DNA from: an uncultured Bacteroidales bacterium
Lineage (GTDB): Bacteria > Bacteroidota > Bacteroidia > Bacteroidales > Bacteroidaceae
DNA: 64,000 nucleotides
Reading direction: 5' to 3'
Assembly (NCBI GenBank): GCA_937916465.1
Contig: CALFTK010000037.1
Coordinates: 15,646 to 79,645 of the forward strand
The translations under genes and the position numbers were made by a program. The stretch's first letter is position 1; each line of letters starts with the position of its first letter. The notes under the pieces are model-generated. The model was not told where the DNA came from. It saw only the letters and a program-made list of their open reading frames with translations, and did no database searches. Shown here in pieces: positions 57,049-64,000 of this stretch.

Positions 57049-58563
57049 ATGAGCAACATTGAACTGAACGATCAGGAACAATACAGACGCGAGAGCCTTA
57101 AAGAGTTGCGTGCTATGGGTATAGATCCATATCCTGCAGCTATGTATCCAACCAATGCCTTTTCGGTAGATATTAAAGCTGAATTCAAAGACGAAGATGA
57201 GCCAAGAAAGGTGTGTGTGGCAGGCCGATTGATGAGCCGTCGCATTATGGGTAAGGCATCGTTTGTAGAATTGCAGGATTCAAAAGGACGTATCCAGATA
57301 TATGTAACCCGTGATGATATTTGTCCGGGCGAAGACAAAGAGATGTATAACAAAGTATTCAAAAAGTTGCTTGATATAGGCGATTTTATTGGTATTGAAG
57401 GTTTTGTGTTCCGTACACAGATGGGAGAAATTACCATTCATGCACAGAAACTAACCGTATTGGCTAAATCACTTCGTCCTCTGCCTATAGTAAAATATAA
57501 AGACGGTGTGGCATACGATAAGTTTGACGATCCCGATTCAAGATATCGTCAGCGTTACGTGGATTTGGTAGTGAACGAAGGTGTAAAAGAGACATTCCTG
57601 AAACGCTCTAAGATAATATCAACAATGCGTTCAGTATTGGATGGTGCCGGTTACACAGAGGTAGAGACTCCTATTTTGCAGTCTATACCGGGTGGTGCAA
57701 GTGCAAGACCTTTCATTACACATCATAACAGTCTGGATATAGATTTGTATTGCCGTATAGCAACAGAATTGTATTTGAAACGCCTTATAGTAGGTGGCTT
57801 TGAAGGCGTTTATGAAATAGGTAAGAACTTCCGTAACGAAGGTATGGACAGAACCCATAATCCGGAATTTACCTGTATGGAACTATACGTTCAGTACAAG
57901 GACTACAATTGGATGATGGATTTCACAGAAAAACTATTGGAAAAAATCTGTTTTGAAGTAAATGGTTCATACGAAGCCAAGATAGGCGATAACACCATCA
58001 ACTTTAAGGCTCCATATAAGAGAATCTCTATATTGGATTCTATCAAGGAGAAGACAGGATACGATTTGGAAGGCAAATCGGAAGATGAAATTCGCGAAGT
58101 TTGCAAGGCTCTTAAACTGGATGTGGATGCCAGCATGGGTAAGGGTAAACTTATAGATGAAATCTTTGGTGAATTCTGCGAAGGTACATACATACAGCCT
58201 ACATTCATAATAGATTATCCTGTAGAGATGTCACCACTAACAAAGGCTCATCGCAGCAAACCGGGGTTGACAGAACGTTTTGAACTTATGGTAAACGGTA
58301 AGGAGTTGGCAAATGCTTACAGCGAATTGAACGATCCTATAGACCAGTACGAACGTTTCCAGGAACAGTTGCGTTTAAGCCAGAAGGGCGATGACGAAGC
58401 TATGTTTATAGATCAGGATTTTGTACGTGCGCTTGAATACGGTATGCCTCCTACCAGCGGTATTGGTATAGGAATAGACCGTCTTACTATGCTTTTGACA
58501 GGACAGCAGGCTATTCAAGAGGTGCTGTTCTTCCCACAAATGAAGCCTGAAACAAAAGATTAA
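57049..58563 (+). CDS. lysS: Lysyl-tRNA synthetase, class II
   Basis: 504 residues. An N-terminal OB-fold anticodon-binding domain (about 55-160, with VCVAGRLMSRRIMGKASFVELQD) is followed by the class II catalytic core: motif 2 in FRNEGMDRTHNPEFT and motif 3 in GIGIGIDRLTMLLTG. It charges tRNA-Lys. It lacks the C-terminal extension seen in some Bacteroides LysS proteins. First gene of a tight operon; gpsA begins 4 nt later. Confidence 0.96.
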   Translation: MSNIELNDQEQYRRESLKELRAMGIDPYPAAMYPTNAFSVDIKAEFKDEDEPRKVCVAGRLMSRRIMGKASFVELQDSKGRIQIYVTRDDICPGEDKEMYNKVFKKLLDIGDFIGIEGFVFRTQMGEITIHAQKLTVLAKSLRPLPIVKYKDGVAYDKFDDPDSRYRQRYVDLVVNEGVKETFLKRSKIISTMRSVLDGAGYTEVETPILQSIPGGASARPFITHHNSLDIDLYCRIATELYLKRLIVGGFEGVYEIGKNFRNEGMDRTHNPEFTCMELYVQYKDYNWMMDFTEKLLEKICFEVNGSYEAKIGDNTINFKAPYKRISILDSIKEKTGYDLEGKSEDEIREVCKALKLDVDASMGKGKLIDEIFGEFCEGTYIQPTFIIDYPVEMSPLTKAHRSKPGLTERFELMVNGKELANAYSELNDPIDQYERFQEQLRLSQKGDDEAMFIDQDFVRALEYGMPPTSGIGIGIDRLTMLLTGQQAIQEVLFFPQMKPETKD

Positions 58564-58567
58564 TTAT

Positions 58568-59569
58568 ATGGCTATTCCACAAGGAAAACTGGCAATAATG
58601 GGAGGTGGTAGTTGGGCAACTGCCATAGCTAAGATTCTGCTCTCAACAGAAGATTCTATCAACTGGTACATTCGTAGAGAAGATAGAATTGAGGACTTTA
58701 AAAGATTGGGGCATAATCCGGCGTATCTCACCACTGTGCAGTTCGATACCAACCGCATAAACTTCTATTCCGATATCAATAAAGTGGTAGAAGATTCAGA
58801 GGTGTTGGTCTTTGTAACTCCGTCGCCTTACTTTAAATCTCACATGAAGAGACTTAAAGTAAAGATACGCGATAAGTTTGTAGTATCGGCCATAAAGGGA
58901 ATAGTTCCTGACGATAATCTTCTTATGTCTGATTATTTCCATCGCTATTACGGAGTTCCTGTAGAAAATATATCGGTAGTAGCAGGTCCTTGTCATGCAG
59001 AAGAGGTGGCAATGGAACGTTTGTCGTATCTTACTGTTGGTTGTCAGAATCTTGAAAATGCCCAGATGATAGCCAAAAAACTTACTAATACTTACGTTAA
59101 GACTTCGGTCAGCACCGATGTGGCAGGTATTGAATTCAGTTCTGTACTAAAGAATGTCTATGCTATTGCTGCCGGTATTTGCAGTGGCTTAAAGTATGGC
59201 GATAATTTCCAGGCAGTACTTATGTCAAATGCCATTCAAGAGATGAACGACTTTTTGGCAGTGGCCAGACCTATGCCAAACAGAGCTGTTAACGATTCAG
59301 TTTATTTGGGCGATTTATTGGTAACGGGTTATTCCAAATTCAGTAGAAACAGAGTGTTTGGAACAATGATAGGTAAGGGCTATTCTGTAAAATCGGCTCA
59401 GTTGGAGATGGAGATGATAGCCGAAGGTTATTACGGAACTAAATGTATGAAAGAGGTAAATGAGCACTATCGTGTTAATATGCCTATACTTAATGCAATA
59501 TACGACATACTTTATGACCAGATATCTCCTGTTATAGAGATAAAATTACTGACAGATTCATTTAAATAA
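58568..59569 (+). CDS. gpsA: NAD(P)-dependent glycerol-3-phosphate dehydrogenase
   Basis: 333 residues, cytoplasmic. It reduces dihydroxyacetone phosphate to sn-glycerol 3-phosphate for phospholipid synthesis. The N-terminal dinucleotide fold has IMGGGSWATAIAKIL, then VFVTPSPYF. The catalytic Lys region AIKGI and SVVAGPCHAEEV follow, then EFSSVLKNVYAIAAGICSGLKYGDN. Operon with lysS, pgi and a HAD phosphatase. Confidence 0.95.
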   Translation: MAIPQGKLAIMGGGSWATAIAKILLSTEDSINWYIRREDRIEDFKRLGHNPAYLTTVQFDTNRINFYSDINKVVEDSEVLVFVTPSPYFKSHMKRLKVKIRDKFVVSAIKGIVPDDNLLMSDYFHRYYGVPVENISVVAGPCHAEEVAMERLSYLTVGCQNLENAQMIAKKLTNTYVKTSVSTDVAGIEFSSVLKNVYAIAAGICSGLKYGDNFQAVLMSNAIQEMNDFLAVARPMPNRAVNDSVYLGDLLVTGYSKFSRNRVFGTMIGKGYSVKSAQLEMEMIAEGYYGTKCMKEVNEHYRVNMPILNAIYDILYDQISPVIEIKLLTDSFK

Positions 59570-59584
59570 TAACGAAACAACAAT

Positions 59585-60934
59585 ATGTGTATGATTAAAG
59601 TTGATATTTCACAGATTCAGGGATTCATACCTGCGGGTGCAGTGCAGGCCATGGAATCCGAAGCAAAAGAGGCTATTGAAAAATTGGAAAAAGGTACAGG
59701 TTTAGGCAACGATTACATAGGTTGGGTAAACTTGGCTTCTTCTATCAGTGCTGAATTTATTGCAGAAATTGATGCAACTGCAGCAGTGTTGAAAGAGAAC
59801 TGCGATGTAGTGGTTGTAGCAGGTATTGGTGGCAGTTATCTTGGCGCAAAAGCTGTGATAGAGGCATTCAGCAACAGCTTTGCTCATTTGCAGCAACAGA
59901 AAGATCAGCCTGTTGTTCTGTTTGCAGGACACAATATCAGTGAAGATTATCTGTTTGAACTTACACAGTATCTTTCAGGAAAACGTTTTGGTGTAATCAA
60001 TATATCAAAATCGGGTACTACAACAGAAACTGCATTGGCATTCCGTCTTCTAAAGAAACAGTGTGAAGACGAACGCGGTAAGGAGATGGCAAAGAAAGTT
60101 ATAGTAGCTATTACCGATGCCAAAAAGGGTGCAGCGCGTGTTTGTGCCGATAAAGAGGGCTACAAGAGCTTTGTTATTCCCGACAATGTAGGCGGACGTT
60201 ATTCAGTACTTACTCCTGTAGGTTTGCTACCAATTGCCGTTGCCGGTTTCAATATAGCAGAATTAGTAAAAGGTGCTGCCGATATGGAGAAGATGACATC
60301 ATCAGAAGTTGCTTTCAATGATAATATTGCAGCCGTATATGCAGCAGCCAGAAACGCTCTGTATCGTACAGGTAAAAAGATAGAGATTCTGGTGAACTTC
60401 CAACCTAAGTTACACTACTTTGCAGAGTGGTGGAAACAGCTGTATGGTGAATCAGAAGGTAAAGATAATAAGGGTATATACCCATCATCAGTAGATTTTT
60501 CAACAGACTTGCACTCTATGGGACAGTGGATTCAGGAGGGTGAACGTACCATATTTGAAACAGTACTATCTATAGATAAGGTGCAGCACTCTGTTTTGGT
60601 TCCTTCTGACGAAGAGAATCTGGATGGTTTGAACTTCCTGGCAGGTAAACATGTTGACGAAGTTAATAAGATGGCAGAATTAGGAACACAGCTTGCACAC
60701 GTAGATGGCGGTGTTCCAAACATCCGTATTACCATACCTGAACTGAAAGAGTATTGGTTGGGACAACTTATCTATTTCTTTGAAAAGGCTTGCGGTATAA
60801 GCGGATATATGCTACAGGTAAATCCATTTAACCAGCCGGGTGTAGAGGCTTATAAGAAGAATATGTTTGCGCTGTTGAATAAGCCGGGTTACGAAGCTGA
60901 ATCTAAGGCAATATTGGAAAGAATAAAGAAATAA
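59585..60934 (+). CDS. pgi: Glucose-6-phosphate isomerase
   Basis: 449 residues, cytoplasmic; the short bacterial form. It interconverts glucose 6-phosphate and fructose 6-phosphate, joining sugars from the phosphorylase routes to glycolysis. The SIS-type phosphate site is seen in VAGIGGSYLGAKAV and NISKSGTTTETALAFR; the signature NVGGRYSVLTPVGLLPI is present; Glu in GESEGKDNKG and the C-terminal NPFNQPGVEAYKKNMF motif with the catalytic Lys are intact. Start at ATG 59585; ATG 59591 is an alternative. One-nt overlap with the next gene. Confidence 0.96.
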   Translation: MCMIKVDISQIQGFIPAGAVQAMESEAKEAIEKLEKGTGLGNDYIGWVNLASSISAEFIAEIDATAAVLKENCDVVVVAGIGGSYLGAKAVIEAFSNSFAHLQQQKDQPVVLFAGHNISEDYLFELTQYLSGKRFGVINISKSGTTTETALAFRLLKKQCEDERGKEMAKKVIVAITDAKKGAARVCADKEGYKSFVIPDNVGGRYSVLTPVGLLPIAVAGFNIAELVKGAADMEKMTSSEVAFNDNIAAVYAAARNALYRTGKKIEILVNFQPKLHYFAEWWKQLYGESEGKDNKGIYPSSVDFSTDLHSMGQWIQEGERTIFETVLSIDKVQHSVLVPSDEENLDGLNFLAGKHVDEVNKMAELGTQLAHVDGGVPNIRITIPELKEYWLGQLIYFFEKACGISGYMLQVNPFNQPGVEAYKKNMFALLNKPGYEAESKAILERIKK

Positions 60935-61614
60935 TGAGTTTGAAACTAAATAACAAAAGCGCCATCCTTTTCGATATGGATGGCGTTTTATATAATTCAA
61001 TGCCAAATCACGCAAAAGCTTGGAGTGAAACCATGGCCTTTTACGGTATGAACATGCCACCTATGGAGGTGTATATGCACGAAGGTTGTACCGGTTCATA
61101 CACAGTAAACCAGGTAAGTCTGCGTGAACGTGGTTATGGAGCAACAGAAGAGGAGGTAAAGGAGATTTATGCTCATAAAGCCGAACTCTTTAGAAATATG
61201 CCTATGGCAGAGATAATGCCGGGAGCCATGGAGGTGTTCAAAAAGGCAAAGGCAGCCGGACTTAAAATTCATATAGTTACAGGTTCCGGTCAAAAGACTC
61301 TGATAGAGCGCGTAGTAAAAGATTTTGAAGGATATATAACACGTGAAAAAATGGTTACGTCGTTCGATGTGAAACGTGGCAAACCATTCCCCGATCCATA
61401 TCTGAAAGGTTTGGAGTTGGCAGGTGTAGATGCATCGCAGGCAGTTGTGGTAGAAAATGCACCAATGGGTGTGCGTGCGGCAGTTGCAGCAGGAATAGAG
61501 ACCATAGCAGTAAATACAGGTCCTTTGGATGATGCAGTTCTACTGAACGAAGGGGCATCAATACTCTTCAGTTCTATGCAGGAACTTGCAGATAAATGGG
61601 AAACGTTGTTTTAA
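60934..61614 (+). CDS. HAD-superfamily hydrolase, beta-phosphoglucomutase-like
   Basis: 226 residues, cytoplasmic. The HAD motifs are FDMDGVLYNSM (nucleophile Asp and acid Asp), the Thr/Ser in HIVTGSGQKT, Lys in KRGKPFPDPYL, and VVVENAPMGVRAA for the last motif. The cap domain with AWSETMAFYG is of the subclass I helical type. It acts on a phosphosugar, either as phosphatase or mutase. Beta-phosphoglucomutase fits the pathway context but is not proven. Last gene of the lysS operon; the terminator follows directly. Confidence 0.9.
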   Translation: MSLKLNNKSAILFDMDGVLYNSMPNHAKAWSETMAFYGMNMPPMEVYMHEGCTGSYTVNQVSLRERGYGATEEEVKEIYAHKAELFRNMPMAEIMPGAMEVFKKAKAAGLKIHIVTGSGQKTLIERVVKDFEGYITREKMVTSFDVKRGKPFPDPYLKGLELAGVDASQAVVVENAPMGVRAAVAAGIETIAVNTGPLDDAVLLNEGASILFSSMQELADKWETLF

Positions 61615-61619
61615 TAATA

Positions 61620-61643
61620 AAAGCCTCAAAAAAATGAGGCTTT
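61620..61643. terminator. Terminator between the HAD gene and aroC
   Basis: AAAGCCTCA (61620-61628) pairs with TGAGGCTTT (61635-61643) around a 6-nt A-rich loop. Flanking A and T tracts allow it to act for both converging transcripts. Confidence 0.85.
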
Positions 61644-61667
61644 CATTATATAAATAGGTATGGTTTG

Positions 61668-62750
61668 TTATTGCCAAATCTTATTCATTAAAAGACTGTC
61701 TAATATAACAAATGCAGCGCAGTTCTCCACTACCGGAACAGCTCTGGGTACTACACAAGGGTCGTGACGGCCTTTAGCTTCTAAAGTTACTGCATTAAGA
61801 TTTTTATCTACAGTCTGTTGGGCTATACCAATAGTTGGGGTGGGTTTGAATGCCACTCTAAAACTAATAGTCTGCCCATTGCTTATTCCGCCTTGAATAC
61901 CACCTGAATGGTTTGAAGTGGTAGCAATATTACCTTTTTCATTGGTTGTGAAAGAGTCGTTGTGGTATGAACCACGTTGTGTAGCAGAATCAAATCCATC
62001 GCCATATTCAAAACCTTTGGCAGCATTTATATTCAGCATAGTGTAACCCAGTCGGGCATGTAGTTTGTCAAACAGAGGTTCACCCAACCCCACAGGACAG
62101 TTCTCTATTATACAACTTACCACACCGCCTATGGAATCTTGCTCTTTATGTACCTCTTTAATAAGTGACTCCATCTTATTTGCAGCTTCGTTATCAGGGC
62201 AGCGAACAGCATTGCTATCGGAAATAGCTCTTGCCGCCTTTATATCTGCGGGATTATTTGCATATATAGAACCTATCTGTGAACAGAAAGCATAAATATC
62301 CATTTGTGGAGCCAACTGCCTTAACGCCAATTTTGAAAGCGCCCCTGCCACGCATTGTGCTATTGTAGTACGGGCAGAAGCTCTACCACCTCCACGATGG
62401 TCTCTTATACCATATTTTGACAGATAGGTAAAATCGGCATGCGATGGTCTGAACAGATCTTTAAGATTATCATAGTCAGATGAGTGGTGGTCTGCATTAC
62501 GCACTATAAAAGCTATAGGCGTGCCAGTAGATACACCCTCCATTATACCTGATAAGAACTCTACCTTATCGGTCTCTTGTCTGCCTGTGGTAACCGCACT
62601 CTGTCCCGGACGGCGTTTGTTCAGTTCCTGCTGTACAAAATCCATATCAATGGTTATGCCGGTAGGAAAACTATCTAATATACCACCTATAGCTGCGCCA
62701 TGCGATTCGCCAAAGGTGGTCAGTCTGAGTATCTGTCCTATGCTATTCAT
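61668..62750 (-). CDS. aroC: Chorismate synthase
   Basis: 360 residues, cytoplasmic. It converts EPSP to chorismate with reduced FMN, the last common step of aromatic amino acid synthesis. Signatures are GESHGAAIGGILDSFPTGI at the N-terminus, RPGQSAVTTGR, HRGGGRASARTT and the C-terminal GRHDPCVVPRAVPVVE. Length is standard. It lies 3 nt after the SlyD-like gene. Confidence 0.97.
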   Translation of the reverse strand: MNSIGQILRLTTFGESHGAAIGGILDSFPTGITIDMDFVQQELNKRRPGQSAVTTGRQETDKVEFLSGIMEGVSTGTPIAFIVRNADHHSSDYDNLKDLFRPSHADFTYLSKYGIRDHRGGGRASARTTIAQCVAGALSKLALRQLAPQMDIYAFCSQIGSIYANNPADIKAARAISDSNAVRCPDNEAANKMESLIKEVHKEQDSIGGVVSCIIENCPVGLGEPLFDKLHARLGYTMLNINAAKGFEYGDGFDSATQRGSYHNDSFTTNEKGNIATTSNHSGGIQGGISNGQTISFRVAFKPTPTIGIAQQTVDKNLNAVTLEAKGRHDPCVVPRAVPVVENCAAFVILDSLLMNKIWQ

Positions 62751-62753
62751 AAA

Positions 62754-63323
62754 TTAGTGACAATGTCCGCAACCGCAGTCGCCGCCATCGCAATCGTGGT
62801 CGTGTCCGCAACAATCGCATCCACCACCGCAACCACCTGCAGGCTGAAGTGCAGCAGCAAGTTCTTCGTCTGTTGCAGGACGATTTTCTAAAATTTTACC
62901 TTTAAAAGTAAGTTCTTCGCCTGCCAACGGATGATTCAAATCCACAGTTACAGTATTGTCAGTAATCTTTGTAACAAGCGCATTGAATGTGCTCTGTCCG
63001 TCGCTTAGTGGAATAACATAACCCTCTTTTACGTGTTCATCGTCAAATTTTCCATCGCGCATAAAGATAGCCTTCTGTAACTCTATTACACTCTCATCGT
63101 CGTATTCGCCGTATGCCTGATCTGCAGGAATTGAAAATTCAAAAGAATCTCCAACCGCCAAATTAATCACATTGTTTTCAAACAATTCCAGAGTATAACC
63201 TATACCACTGATAAACTGGAAAGGTTTCTCTTTTGGCGCACGTTCATAAAGTGCCAAACCACCTTCATCGTCCTTCAAAAACAGATCGTAAGAAAGGCTT
63301 ATAAAATTTTTTTTTGTCTCCAT
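62754..63323 (-). CDS. SlyD-like FKBP-type peptidyl-prolyl isomerase with metal-binding tail
   Basis: 189 residues, cytoplasmic. An FKBP domain with an insert-in-flap (IF) domain covers residues 1-155: ALYERAPKEKPFQFISGIGY, AYGEYDDESVIEL in the SlyD position, and VDLNHPLAGEELTFKG, which is the SlyD signature. The last 25 residues are almost all Cys, His, Asp and Gly (GGGCDCCGHDHDC, then GCGHCH), a nickel- or zinc-binding tail as in E. coli SlyD. It speeds proline isomerisation in folding and may deliver Ni2+. A TATATTTG box (63351-63358) is upstream; aroC follows 3 nt later. Confidence 0.93.
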   Translation of the reverse strand: METKKNFISLSYDLFLKDDEGGLALYERAPKEKPFQFISGIGYTLELFENNVINLAVGDSFEFSIPADQAYGEYDDESVIELQKAIFMRDGKFDDEHVKEGYVIPLSDGQSTFNALVTKITDNTVTVDLNHPLAGEELTFKGKILENRPATDEELAAALQPAGGCGGGCDCCGHDHDCDGGDCGCGHCH

Positions 63324-63350
63324 ATTCTTTCTAATCCTTTATTAAGGTTG

Positions 63351-63358
63351 CAAATATA
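63351..63358 (-). promoter_or_regulatory. -7 box for the slyD-aroC operon
   Basis: TATATTTG on the minus strand matches TAnnTTTG about 27 nt before the ATG at 63323. No -33 TTG was seen at 19 nt. Confidence 0.4.
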
Positions 63359-63423
63359 ATCTTTTTTTGCGAAAAAATTGGTGGAAAATTGTTTCAGATA
63401 ATTAGCATATATCACCACAAAGT

Positions 63424-63431
63424 TACCTTTG
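63424..63431 (+). promoter_or_regulatory. Possible -7 box for the lipoprotein gene
   Basis: TACCTTTG matches TAnnTTTG, but lies about 140 nt before the ATG at 63570, which would give a long leader. The -33 region is poor. Confidence 0.35.
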
Positions 63432-63569
63432 CTATCTGATTTAGTCACTCAAATAATAAAGGTTGCATAAAAACTTGTAATTTTAGTTAATTTTTTATGA
63501 TTTGATTTATCATTATAGTCTTTAGTTGTATATTTATCGTTGTAATTAACCTGTTTAAGATATTGAAGT

Positions 63570-64000
63570 ATGAAAAATTTTATTAGACTTTGTTCTTTTT
63601 TTCTTTTGTTCACAATAACATCATGTTCTAACAAATCAAACGGAGATGTAGTAATTAAACCATCTGTAAAAGAAAATGCTAAGCCTCTAACATTGAAAGA
63701 AGTACCTACAGGGGAAGCATTGGATTTTGCGAGGACATGTTATGTCTATGATGATATTCTAGTGGTTATTAACTATGATAATAGCAATAAACATCTGTTA
63801 GAATTTTATAATATAAATACCATGGAGCTGAAAAAACAGGCTATTTTACATGGTAATGGACCTGATGAACTACTTCTATTACTTTCACGCAATTATAAAG
63901 ATGAACTTCATGTTGATGGTGGCAGTAGTTCCGGAAAGTTGACACAATTTAATGTTGTTGAATTTGCTAATAACAAGGATAGCAAATTGGAATTTGTTGA
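63570..64000 (+). CDS. BF3164-like propeller lipoprotein, partial
   Basis: 143 residues visible; the gene continues past the right edge. Lipoprotein signal MKNFIRLCSFFLLFTITSCS with Cys19. The stretch EVPTGEALDFARTCYVYDDIL followed by LHGNGPDELL (the G.GPdEf pattern) is typical of the BF3164/TolB-like six-bladed propeller lipoproteins of Bacteroidales. Function of the family is not known. Confidence 0.75.
   Translation, partial: MKNFIRLCSFFLLFTITSCSNKSNGDVVIKPSVKENAKPLTLKEVPTGEALDFARTCYVYDDILVVINYDNSNKHLLEFYNINTMELKKQAILHGNGPDELLLLLSRNYKDELHVDGGSSSGKLTQFNVVEFANNKDSKLEFV

Noticed and set aside
63449..63634. 61-codon minus-strand frame near the right end
   Set aside because: AT-rich, Lys/Asn-rich shadow over the start of the BF3164-like lipoprotein; no supporting signal.

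Overview
The window is a stretch of a Bacteroidales chromosome (phylum Bacteroidota), probably from a gut- or rumen-type anaerobe near Bacteroides/Prevotella; I cannot name the species. The evidence is a set of traits typical of that group: a fused MurF-alanine racemase, the dxs-trkA-trkH gene order, the Bacteroidota form of LptD, a BF3164-like lipoprotein, a secreted protein ending in a YDLYGRKV...NGKKVIVK-type tail, and many promoters of the form TTTG/TTG - about 19 nt - TAnnTTTG, with no obvious Shine-Dalgarno sites. No rRNA, CRISPR array, transposase, phage gene or SusC/SusD pair was seen. The only RNA gene recognised is a tRNA-Arg(CCG).

Layout. 1-2560: the 5' part of a MATE transporter gene, then an ABC-type ATPase translationally coupled to a DUF4435/TOPRIM-like protein, a pair that resembles the PARIS anti-phage arrangement. 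2510-7235: trkH, trkA and dxs on the minus strand. 7442-17054: murF-alr followed by a plus-strand sugar cluster (MFS transporter, GH51 arabinofuranosidase, GH5_7 mannanase lipoprotein, aldo/keto reductase, GH130 mannosylglucose phosphorylase). 17097-17999: a GT2 glycosyltransferase on the opposite strand. 18147-22465: an SSS symporter with a GH94 cellobiose phosphorylase. 22573-32497: flavodiiron protein, a small secreted protein, a membrane/ion transport operon, an O-antigen-ligase-like protein with TPRs, a cellobiose 2-epimerase, a FadL-type porin and folB. 32501-37324: an intergenic set of GNA-triloop hairpins, class II ribonucleotide reductase, and dnaA. 37325-41912: a three-gene envelope operon (multi-pass membrane protein, propeller lipoprotein with a CxxCH motif, amidase). 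42092-44993: a large repeat-containing secreted protein with a 36-residue peptide gene just downstream. 45328-51889: GH2 beta-galactosidase, HD-domain protein, LptD. 51890-56735: ung, asnA, tRNA-Arg, a metal permease-HMA fusion, and a two-gene phospholipid operon. 57049-63323: lysS-gpsA-pgi-HAD operon, then aroC and a SlyD-like isomerase. The window ends inside a BF3164-like lipoprotein.

How the genes work together. The enzymes at 9996-17054, 18147-22465 and 29495-30679 form a coherent glucomannan/cellobiose route. The surface mannanase cuts the backbone and GH51 removes arabinose. The symporters import oligosaccharides. The epimerase turns mannobiose into mannosylglucose (and can epimerise cellobiose), and GH130 and GH94 split the disaccharides with phosphate, saving ATP. 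The route is spread over three transcription units and has no SusCD pair or dedicated regulator in this window. The GH2 enzyme could remove galactose from galactoglucomannan, but that is inference.

Several start codons were moved from the longest open frame because a well-formed promoter lies inside the extension or because only the shorter form gives a proper signal peptide.
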